A DNA stretch of 11,481 nucleotides from Acanthamoeba lenticulata (taxonomy: Eukaryota; Discosea; Longamoebia; Acanthamoebidae), in the NCBI GenBank assembly GCA_002179805.1, contig NAVB01001711.1, positions 1 through 11,481 on the forward strand, read 5' to 3'. The translations under genes were made by a program, and so were the position numbers. This document shows, in pieces, positions 1 through 7,692 of this stretch. Each line of letters starts with the position of its first letter. Position 1 is the first letter of the stretch. The notes below the pieces were generated by a model. It saw only the letters and a program-made list of their open reading frames with translations, searched no databases and had not been told where the DNA came from.

Positions 1-123
1 AAGAGGGCGGCGAGATTCTCCGACGAGGTCCTCTTCCTCTCCTTCCTTGCATTTTTTGCATTTTTTATAACATAATAATAATAAAATCGGTAATAATCAA
101 CAGAGCGAAGCAAGCGGGAGCGG
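1..123 (+). promoter_or_regulatory. Upstream region of the first gene with AT-rich core promoter-like tract
   Basis: A T-rich and A-rich stretch at about 49-93 stands out from the GC-rich surroundings. It holds a short direct repeat (GCATTTTTT at 50-58 and 58-66) followed by TATAA at 66-70, then a run of TAA-like triplets. This lies about 55 bases before the ATG at 124, a plausible place for a core promoter and 5' untranslated leader. No transcription start can be read from sequence alone, so the promoter role is an inference. Confidence 0.35.
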
Positions 124-821
124 ATGGCCAAGCAAGAGGCCACGGAGCGCAACTACATGCCCACAGCCCTCCCGCGGCGGCGGCGCGAGAAGGCCTCCGG
201 GGGCGGGCTGGCCAAGCTGCTCGACGACGACGATGTGGAGGCCTCGGGCCGATCGCGAGGCAACGGTGGCGGCGGGGTTGAGCGGCCGCTGGTCGGGCGG
301 GACAGCGGCGGCGCCAGCAGCGGCAGCAGTGGCAGCAGTAGCGTCGCCAGCAGCGGCGGCGGCAACTCGGGCACGGGACCCAGCAGCAGCACCAGCGGCA
401 GCGCCAGCGGTGGTGGCTTTGGCTTCCCGGCGCTCTCCAAGATTTTCGCTCCGCGGTGCGTCACCTGCACACGCAGCAGCACAACAACTGCCGCTCGAGT
501 GCGCCGAAGCAGCTCTGACTCTGGGCGCGCGCACACACACACACAAACACAGACGCTCGGCGGAGCCGGCGGTGGGGCTGGACGACTATGTGAACGATCT
601 GGACGCGTTGGCGTCCAAGGTGGAGCGTAAGCGGCGAAACCTCAATCCTGGTGTCGTCTGATGAGAGCACCTTGCCTTGTCTGCGCTTGTAACCAGAGCG
701 ACACACACGGACCCTGCGGCAGAAGATCGGGGGGCAGAAGCTGGCCAGGGCCAAGGAAGCGGGCATCAACACAAGAGAAGAAGGGAGAGAAGGAGGAAAC
801 ACTGTAGTGCACAGAAGTTGA
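124..821 (+). CDS. Unrecognised small Ser/Gly-rich protein with basic C-terminal helix, 3 exons
   Basis: I do not recognise the family. Proposed exons are 124-455, 553-650 and 697-821, giving 184 residues with all junctions in frame. The first intron (donor GTGCGT, acceptor CAG at 550-552) removes a frame that otherwise differs from the downstream coding-like frame. Residues 1-40 are charged and basic with an acidic run (DDDD), and residues 45-100 are a Ser/Gly low-complexity linker. From about residue 115 there is a helical charged segment (LDDYVNDLDALASKVERKRR), which continues across the second intron into TLRQKIGGQKLARAKEAGIN. That conserved-looking block is the best evidence for a real gene. 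The second intron is only 46 nt (donor GTGTCG). If it is retained, translation stops at 659-661 and the protein ends at NLNPGVV. No signal peptide or membrane segment is visible. The gene converges on the acyltransferase gene with 149 bp between stop codons. Confidence 0.55.
532..545 (+). repeat. (CA)7 microsatellite at the 3' splice site of the first gene's intron 1
   Basis: A CA dinucleotide run occupies the place where a polypyrimidine tract is normally expected, ending 5 bases before the CAG acceptor at 550-552. It lies inside the proposed intron 456-552. Confidence 0.8.
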
Positions 822-970
822 AGAAGTAGAAGAAACGGGGAGCGTTTGCTTTTAGGACTCTAACACCAGAGACATCAACTTTTCTAGGGCCCACTTGCAC
901 ACGACAGCATCAAGTTGAGCCATGGCCCACGTGCGGTCCCATCCTCAAGCCATTTCTTCGGCCAGAGTCA

Positions 971-2474
971 TTACTCCACGCAGAGAGTACGATCAGCATA
1001 ACCGTGAGCAGCCTTGTGGCGTTCAAAGAGCGCGGTGAGCTCGTCCACATAGCGTTTGTGCAGGGCGTTCACCATCTCTTCGCTCGGATTGTCCGTCTGC
1101 CACGTTCATGTTCAACCCACCATGGCATCAGCGCGAGCATTGAACAAGAGAGGCTTCTTTCTGTTGAAGAAGACGCTGGGGCGCAGCACCTTGGGCGCGG
1201 GAATGGGCTGGCCCACGACGGCGGTGAGGGGCACCGCATAGGGAGCAGCCAGGCAGCGGCCCCAGAAGAGCACGACGGCCACCCGGAAGCGCTTGGAGAT
1301 CCACATGCGCCACGGCATGCCCCACGAGCTCGTCTTGTAGAGCGAGGTCTCGCCGAACACGTAGATGGGCACCAGCGGCGCGCCCTCCTCCAGGGCCAGC
1401 CGCACAAAGCCCTTGCGCGATTGGAGGTAGATCTTCTCGCGCCCAAACTCGGTCCGGATCTGCTCGGCCTCGCCTGTGTCCCGCCCATCATCGTCATCGT
1501 CATCATCATCATCATCGTCCTCCAGCACCCGCCCGCCAGCGACAACTCCAAGCTGAGCAGTGGCCACGCACCGCCGGGGTAGACGAGGACGGAGAGATGA
1601 TTGCGGAGAACGTTGGCGGCCACAGGCTTGGACGCGTCGACGCACGAAGTCCACAGCCACAGGTCGCGGATGAACGGGATCTGCACAACAGCAAAGAAGC
1701 GATGTTGTTGTTGTGAGTAGAGCATCGCCCCTTTTTTTTGCTCTTGAAAGGTGCACCTTGAAGGCGGTGGAGGCCACCAAGTCGCGAGTGTGCACGCCTG
1801 GGAACAGCTTGTTCCACCTGCACGTGTAGCGAACGTCAAGAAGTCATTAAGTGCGGGCGCTACACGTGCAGACCAAACATCTCCGACACAAGCAGCTGCG
1901 GCAATTGCACCTTTCCTTCTTGTTGAAGCAAAAGATGGCGCGGTTGAGGGCGAGCGTGCCGTGTGGGTGCACTGCGAGCACGTATCTGCACAAGATAGAA
2001 TGAATATTCAATATTAAATGGGAAAATCATTTTTCGCGATTTATAAAAATCAAATACTAATAAAAATATGAACAGTACACGTGCGATGGGTCCAGGTCGG
2101 CCGTCTTGACGATGGTGCATGGGAAGTAGTCAAACAAGAAGCTGAAGATAGGGTGGTCATGAAACCAGGGCCAGGGCTTGCCTAGGAAGTGTCAAGCGCA
2201 TGTATGAGCGTGGGTCACTGTGAAGTGCCAAGGAGGCCTCCGCGGGAGAGAGCGTGCCCAGTTTGCGCTCGGAGCCGTCAAAGGAGATGTAGAAGTAGGC
2301 AGTGATGAGGCCCACCCCCACCCACCACCATGCCGTGAACAGGAGCCACACGGGCAGGCCCACCAGCACCAGCGGCCCGACCACGTAGCACCCGTTCAGG
2401 AGAAGCACGGCCACGACCTCCTGCACCCACCGCGGCAGGCGGCGCTTGGGCTGTCCCGTCCTTTCGTCCTTCAT
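971..2474 (-). CDS. Diacylglycerol acyltransferase 2 (DGAT2/MOGAT family), 7 exons
   Basis: Predicted endoplasmic reticulum enzyme that transfers an acyl group from acyl-CoA to diacylglycerol or monoacylglycerol, making storage triacylglycerol. Exons on the minus strand are 2474-2219, 2181-2079, 1985-1911, 1817-1757, 1680-1572, 1473-1190 and 1096-971, giving 337 residues, close to the usual length for the family. Residues 19-63 are a hydrophobic hairpin, matching the N-terminal membrane anchor of DGAT2. The YFP motif is at 104-106 and the signature HPHG, with the catalytic His, at 126-129. WNKLFPGVHTRDLVAST and IPFIRDLWLW follow, then YPGGEAEQ, RKGFVRLALEEGAPLVP at 221-237, and a C-terminal LHKRYVDELTALFERHK block. 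All seven exons are in phase. Intron 1 (2182-2218) is only 37 nt and is required to keep frame. The sequence does not show whether mono- or diacylglycerol (or a wax alcohol) is the acceptor, so no precise symbol is given. Confidence 0.93.
1486..1518. repeat. Imperfect (CAT)n/(ATG)n trinucleotide repeat inside acyltransferase intron 5
   Basis: Eleven consecutive CAT or CGT triplets on the plus strand lie entirely within the intron 1474-1571, close to its 3' splice site on the minus strand. In the sense direction they read as ATG/ACG triplets. One frame through them is an Asp run, which is why translation shows a misleading poly-Asp stretch. Confidence 0.85.
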
Positions 2475-3045
2475 CTTCTTGACGTCTTGTCCTCCTTCAA
2501 CTTCTGTGTTTGCGCCAGGCTAGTTGCAAAAAAGAACATGAAAACAAGGAAACACCATTTTTTCGACATCTTCCCTTTCCTCTTCTTCCCATAGGTCGAC
2601 CCTATCTTACCGGTGTCACCCGCCCATTTTATTTGTTTGTTGACTCCGATGCACGAACATAAATGCTCTCCACGGCTGCGGTCCACCTCATCAGGCGGTG
2701 AGTTGCCCAATACATGCCCAAATTCTACCCCCAAAAGTCCGTGTTTCCTGCCCTCCCAGCCCGCCACGGCACAAAGGCGACCTCCAACGAGGCCATGCCA
2801 GCTCTCAGAAGGGGGCTATCATGCGTTCCCTTATACCCATTGCCACGTATGACCATCACCTGCGGTGTTGACCACGACGCGGCTGAATTCCACTGCCTCA
2901 TCATGGGCCCTGTATGCAATAAACATAAACTCATTATCTCTCCAAAGTCTCCCCTACTGTGTTTGGGATCGGTTGCGTCCCCGACGTTACAGCTGCCGCC
3001 CGGGCCACGTCCCATCGCCACAACTGGCCTGGTGTTCTTGTCCTC
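2475..3045. other. 571-bp intergenic region between the protease stop and the acyltransferase start
   Basis: This is the longest gap between the minus-strand genes. It must hold the 3' end of the Deg9-like gene and the promoter and leader of the acyltransferase gene. A T-rich patch lies at about 2555-2600. An AATAAA hexamer occurs on the plus strand at 2918-2923, which is the wrong strand for either neighbour. A TGACGTCT motif at 2480-2487 sits just upstream of the acyltransferase ATG. Several short frames of 79-111 codons on both strands show no recognisable domain or codon signature, and I see no tRNA-like promoter boxes. I find no supportable gene here. Confidence 0.5.
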
Positions 3046-5907
3046 TTAACAAGATGGCGGGACGGCGGCGACCACAACGGCGGCAAGGAGGTCGGGCGAC
3101 TTGGCTTGGGGGATCGAGTGGGTGGCGAGGATGGTGGCCTCCTCGCGCAGCACGTCGTCTGTGTTGAGCACGATCACCTGGTCCCGCTCGCCCACATCGA
3201 AGCGCACAAATCGAGTGGCCGCCGTCCGTTTCGCTTGCTGCGGCGCCTTCGGTGCTTGTGCGGCCAAAGAAGACGCCGACGAAGAAGAAGGAGACGAGGA
3301 AGATGCCGGAGTAGGAAGAGCAGGAGGCTCTATGACCATCTTCATCTCCTCGCCGGGTGGTTGCAGCTCGGGCTGCGTTTCTAAGAGCGCGACCGGTGGC
3401 TGGTCGTTGGCCTGAGGCGTGGCCCCAGCGCTACCCACAGCTGTTTCCGCCGGGTCCCGATCTGGACGCGCCTCGTCCTTTTGGTCGTGGTCCATCGGCG
3501 CCTGCCCGGCCTCGGTCTCGGCCTGGGCCTGGGCCTCGGCCTCGGCGGCGTCGGCCGCGGCAGCCTCGCGGTGGCGCGTCATGAAGTCGTCGACGAGAGC
3601 CACCAGCTGTCGCATGTTGCGGATGGTCACCTGCGTGCACGCCACTGCGTCAGGCCGGGTCCTACATAGTACGTACAAAAGAGCAGAGGACGCGTACGCC
3701 GTTGACGCGCTTGAGACGAACGCACCAGCCGCCGGCCCGGTACCCCACCGTAACGGGCGACGCCAGGATCTGCGCCAGCACGACCACTTGCTCCGGCCCC
3801 TCGGGCGGTGGCTCCTGTCCTCATCCGCGAGCATTTTATTTTATATATTATTTATATTTAAATAATTTATAAGGAATATTAAACTTTAAATGAGAAAATG
3901 GGACGTACGAGGGACGGGAGGCCGTGAGAGTAGTAGTAGAGGAGGGACGAGGGCGTTTTGGCCGGCCACGAGGCGCCGTACCACCCGTGCAGGAACGGGA
4001 CTGGGCGTGTGCACGTCAGCCAGCCACGCAGTCAGGAGAGCAAGGGGGCGCGAGATGCCGGAGCCGGAGGAGCCGCACCAGAGAGCGGGCAGAAGACGAG
4101 GCCGCCCACGATAAAGTACGATGCCACCGAGTCGAACCCGTGCAGCTTGGGCACCAGTGGGATGGTCGGCTGCGCACCGGCCACACCACAGACGGTCAAT
4201 CATCCGCGCGCGCCCGTCGGGAGGAATGGAGAGCGAACCCGGAGCGTGGTCTCCACATCGAGGACTTGGCCGCCGCGCAGGACCTTGAGCGCGCACTTGT
4301 CGCCCGCGTACTTCATTCCTGTCATTCTTTGATGTTAAGTCCTAGTGATGAAGGAAGACGACGAAACACGACGACGTACCAAAGAGGTGGTCGGCTCCAA
4401 TTCGCTCGTCTCCGCGGAAGGCGATCGTGCCGTCGTCGGCGATGCCCACGCCGTCGATCTCCATCAGCACTAGTGTACACGTGTTTGCATGAGTTGTTCT
4501 TGCGCACGATCGTGCGCCGCGCGGGCCATGAGCGCGTACCGTCCTCGGGCTGGACCACCGGCTGGCCGTCGCAGTAGGCCAGCGACGACAGCGGATTGAT
4601 CTGCGTCACCAGCACTGTGGGTGCATGCGAGCGCCCACAGAGCTCAGAGGTCAGACACAACACACACACACACACACAGAGAGACAGCGCGATGAGATCA
4701 GGGCGCGATACCGCCGCACTGGTTATCGGTCATGCCGTAGTACGTGCGCAGGGTCGGGCTCTCCATTTTGGCAATCTGCCGTGGCGCCCTCGTGGCACGT
4801 GAGGACCAGAAGCTGACAAGACCAGAAGGCCTCTTGTCTCGAGGTGAGAGGGCACGCGCCGTACGGTGAGGCCAGGCTCGATGAAGGTGACTCGGCCGCG
4901 TCGCTCAAACTCGGTGAGGAACCGCTGGATGACCGGCACGGGGATGATATGTCCGATGTTTTGTGCGCGCAGACGTCGCGAGAAGGCGATGCCCACCTGG
5001 TGGAGACCATAGACGCCCACCAGACAAGGAAGCAGTTCAGACTCCATCACGGGCGGTGGGCGCACTTCCATAGATCAATTGCTCAGCACGTACCACTTTC
5101 TTGCCCAAGAACACGGGCCCACCCGAGTTGCCCGAGTTGATGGCGGCGTCGATCTGCACCGCGAGCAGCGTCGTGTAGCGATTCACATAAACCTGTACAT
5201 CCACTCTACATGGTGTTCGATGCGCGTTGTTGTCAGCTCCAAGTTGTCTAAAGGTAGAGACACGCAGGAGCGGCACCTGGAGACGACGCCGCAGGTGACT
5301 GAGATGTTGTCGCCTCCGGTCGGGTAGCCCACACAGGTCACCGACTCCTGGAGGTGCGGCACGTCGCCGAACTGCAGCGGGGTGTATCCGTTCCAGAAGG
5401 CCTCATCATCCACCTCGAGTAGGGCGATGTCGCACTGGTGCCCAATGCACACGACTCGCGCTACAAACCTCTTCGGGTTGCCGTGGCGCCGCACCCTACA
5501 CAAATGCATCAAATTCCGAAATCAATGACGCTATTTTGCGCACAATAAAGGAGGAATTTTAAGCATGCATACATGACGGTTGTCGAGTCCTCCACGACGT
5601 GTGCGTTGGTGAGGATGCGGCGAGGGTGGATGGTGAAGCCCGAGCCTGACGAGTTCTTTGGGGCCTTGCGCTGCCACGGCATCTTGTAGGAAATCTTGGT
5701 ACGCACCACGAACACCTTCACCACCGACCCCATGGCCCCCGAGCTCACTCGCGTGGCGCCGAGCTTCCTCTTCTTGCGCTCGCGCGAGGGTGAAAGTGCG
5801 CGACCTGCAGACGGCTCGGCCCCATCGTCCAGTAGCTGCTCCTTAACACCGCCACCTTCCTCTTCTATGTCATCAACCAGGCTAATCTCTTGCCTATCTT
5901 CATCCAT
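3046..5907 (-). CDS. Deg9-like HtrA-family serine protease with two PDZ-like regions, 12 exons
   Basis: Trypsin-like HtrA/DegP protease resembling plant Deg9, a nuclear/nucleolar enzyme, and to a lesser extent yeast Nma111. Exons are 5907-5573, 5495-5277, 5205-5094, 4996-4865, 4775-4712, 4614-4540, 4469-4380, 4318-4239, 4169-4079, 4000-3909, 3814-3698 and 3630-3046. Together they give 663 residues with every junction in phase. The catalytic triad is His103 (LTNAHVV), Asp134 (HQCDIALL) and Ser212 (GNSGGP). Residue 209 is Ser, where the common form of the motif has Pro (AINPGNSGGP). A basic RERKKRKLG stretch at 42-50 looks like a nuclear localisation signal, and there is no signal peptide. The first PDZ spans about 285-369 ([11 protein letters not shown] to [14 protein letters not shown]). 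A second PDZ-like region starts at about 370 and ends [20 protein letters not shown]. That second region is split at about 490-609 by an Ala/Glu/Gln/Pro/Ser-rich insertion. The start is the ATG at 5907; a TTG nine bases upstream is not needed. Confidence 0.93.
3815..3908 (-). other. AT-rich intron 10 of the Deg9-like protease gene
   Basis: This 94-nt intron (donor GTACGT, acceptor ACAG) is almost pure A/T between about 3836 and 3898, a sharp contrast with the GC-rich exons either side. Exons 10 and 11 join in phase 0 across it. It could be mistaken for an intergenic promoter or terminator, but the protein family continues smoothly from [13 protein letters not shown] into [20 protein letters not shown]. 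Confidence 0.85.
4661..4678. repeat. (CA)9/(TG)9 microsatellite inside Deg9-like intron 5
   Basis: Nine uninterrupted CA units on the plus strand lie within the intron 4615-4711. On the transcribed (minus) strand the RNA carries a UG repeat in the middle of the intron. Confidence 0.85.
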
Positions 5908-6097
5908 CAGCTCCAACGAAGAAAATAAATTAATAAATCAATTTGCTTGAAACTTGACTTTCCTTTTTGCTACCTCGAACGGGACGTTCACCGGTCGCCA
6001 AGCTTTCAAGTCGAAGAAGTTGACGTTTGGGGCCGGTCTCGGTGGTTTGCATAAAAGTTATTGTCTCTTTCCTTGTATGTGCATCCACACAACCAGC
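5908..6097. other. 190-bp spacer: CSN5 3' end and Deg9-like gene promoter/leader
   Basis: This short spacer separates two genes read in the same direction (minus). An AT-rich stretch at about 5921-5945, including several TAAAT/ATTTA-like words, lies just before the protease ATG and is the likely leader or core promoter. No clear AATAAA polyadenylation hexamer for CSN5 is visible on the minus strand. Open frames on the plus strand through here have no recognisable content. Confidence 0.45.
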
Positions 6098-7537
6098 TTA
6101 CTGCGTCGACGAAGAGGAAGTCGAGGCGGTCTCGGACTTGTTGATGTTGAAGAGGATGTCCTTCATCACCTGGGACATGAGGCCGTGCACTTGCTCGATC
6201 GTCGTCTTGGTCGAGTCCCTAGTAAGCTTGGTCAGCTGCGACTCGTCCTTCTTCTTCTCCGGGGCCATGTAGCCGCGGCCTGAGTGCGACAGCTCGGTCT
6301 CAGCCTTCTCCAGCTTCTCCGACAGATCGTGGATGGCGCCCGCAAAGTAGTCTCGGTTCTGAAGAGCGTAGCGACATCGCAAATCATCGTCAGCAAGCTT
6401 CTCACTACAGCGCATCAAGAAGAAAATGGAGATGTAACGTACGGCAAGGAGCGGCGAAGAAGAGAGCGTGTTGACCCAGTACTTGTTCCACAGGAGGTCG
6501 AGCAACTGCGAGTCGAGCGAAGACTTGAAGTAGGAGACCTCGAGTGGGTAGTACTGCTTGCAATGCACGCCAAAGTCTTCAATCTTGGAGATCGGGATGG
6601 TCTGGTACTCGGACGGGGCCTCGTCGGGGGCCTTGTAGTCCTCCGGGTAGGTCCTGAAGGCGCCAAGCTCGACCTTGCCCGCCGAAATGGTGCGAGTAGG
6701 ATCAATCTACGCGCCAAGTAGAGAAAGTCTTGTCAGACAAGACTCTAAACATAGTCGAAAGCGAGAGAGAAAGGAAATGAACGTACGACGACGGCGAGCC
6801 AGGGCTCCTGGTACTGCTGGTTGAGCATCTGGGTGCCCACGTCGATACCCGACAGCCAGCAGCCATAACCCGGGTGACTGTGGTACCAACCGATGGCGTT
6901 CTCCAAGCGACCAGCCTGCGACGATTGCGTCACCACAATGAGAAGGGGACAAAGGGAGGCAAGCAATAAAAGGGTCACTTCGAAGTGGCCGCGACAGGGT
7001 ACCTGGCCGATGAGCTCGAGGTAGCTCACCATGTACTCGTAGGCCTCGACCTGGGCGTTAACTCGCGTTTCGGTACCCTCGACGGGGAGAGCGAACGAAT
7101 CCATGACAATCATGGTGTCGCCGTCAATCTTGCCCTGCATCAAGCCCATCACTTCAAGCTTGCCGCCCGAACGCGCGTGCATCACCTACAAAATAATACC
7201 CAGAAAAAAATCAGGATGGTCTTGCCTCAACGCAGTGCACTGGGGGCAGCACGAACCATCTTGAGCAAAGCCACGGCAGAAATCTTGACCTTCTTGAAAT
7301 AGTTGGGGCTGGATGCATAATCAATTATTCAACTCTCGCGTGAGTTGCTGCGTCTCACAGAAGGCAAGATGGGTATTCTAAGAGAGGCGCAGATGCGTAC
7401 TCCTTCTGCCACAGGCGCTGGCTTGTCCAACCCTGGTGCTTGGCCTCATCGTACTTGTAAATGTGGTCAGGATCCTCAGTAACGATCTTGTTCTCCGCCT
7501 CGAATCGCTTCCTCGCCTCCGCACTTGACAGCGCCAT
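6098..7537 (-). CDS. CSN5: COP9 signalosome complex subunit 5 (JAMM/MPN+ deneddylase), 6 exons
   Basis: Catalytic subunit of the COP9 signalosome, the zinc metalloprotease that removes NEDD8 from cullins and so controls cullin-RING ubiquitin ligases. Exons are 7537-7401, 7308-7257, 7185-7003, 6915-6787, 6706-6443 and 6358-6098, giving 341 residues (human is 334). The JAMM zinc ligands are present: Glu74 (LEVMGLM), His136 and His138, and Asp149 ([14 protein letters not shown]). Other family landmarks are [10 protein letters not shown] near the N-terminus, [61 protein letters not shown], and [20 protein letters not shown] near the end. The protein finishes in a Ser/Thr-rich tail. Introns 3 (6916-7002) and 5 (6359-6442) are multiples of three with no in-frame stop. 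Intron 4 contains a perfect inverted repeat. The gene lies 155 bp downstream of the protoporphyrinogen oxidase gene on the same strand. Confidence 0.97.
6726..6744. repeat. Perfect 9-bp-arm palindrome in CSN5 intron 4
   Basis: AGTCTTGTC, one central base, then GACAAGACT: a fully complementary inverted repeat within the intron 6707-6786. On either strand the transcript could fold into a 9-bp stem only if the helix opened a few central pairs to make a loop. It lies between the donor and the 3' splice site, about 20 nt from the acceptor in the sense direction. Confidence 0.85.
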
Positions 7538-7692
7538 CGTTATTTATTTCTGTGCGTTATTAGAACAGCGCCGATGGGGTAAATGTGTGTCGATGTGTGG
7601 CCTGTGATTTCACTGCAGGTCTGCCGCAATTTTTTTGCTGAAGCTGCACATTCCTGCATTCCGTTCAATTTTATTTATTTCTTGTGCAGCGT
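7538..7692. other. 155-bp spacer: oxidase polyadenylation region and CSN5 leader
   Basis: This is the tightest spacer between same-strand genes here. It must contain both the 3' end of the protoporphyrinogen oxidase mRNA and the promoter and leader of CSN5. A second AAATAAATAA-like word sits immediately before the CSN5 ATG at about 7540-7552. Nothing else is recognisable. Confidence 0.5.
7670..7679 (-). terminator. Overlapping pair of AATAAA polyadenylation hexamers after the oxidase gene
   Basis: On the minus strand the sequence reads AATAAATAAA, two overlapping AATAAA hexamers starting 13 bases after the oxidase stop codon (7693-7695). The close placement implies a very short 3' untranslated region. 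Use of the hexamer as a poly(A) signal in this organism is assumed from general eukaryotic knowledge. Confidence 0.45.

Noticed and set aside
461..802. 113-codon minus-strand frame
   Set aside because: Antisense to the first gene, with a run of Cys/Val from the CA repeat; no evidence of coding.
1490..1520. Poly-Asp acidic tract seen in a minus-strand translation
   Set aside because: It comes from the trinucleotide repeat within the intron 1474-1571; splicing it out restores the DGAT2 block YPGGEAEQIRTEFG.
1004..1582. 192-codon plus-strand open frame
   Set aside because: Antisense shadow of acyltransferase exons 5-7; the Ile/Val run in it is the intronic CAT repeat read in another frame.
2471..3049. 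Several 79-111-codon frames on both strands in the largest gap
   Set aside because: Mutually overlapping, no domain, no consistent codon bias, and no splice pattern that links them to neighbouring genes.
3835..3900. AT-rich tract considered as an intergenic promoter splitting the protease into two genes
   Set aside because: Exons on both sides join in phase with GTACGT and CAG boundaries, and the Deg9 homology continues across, so it is an intron.
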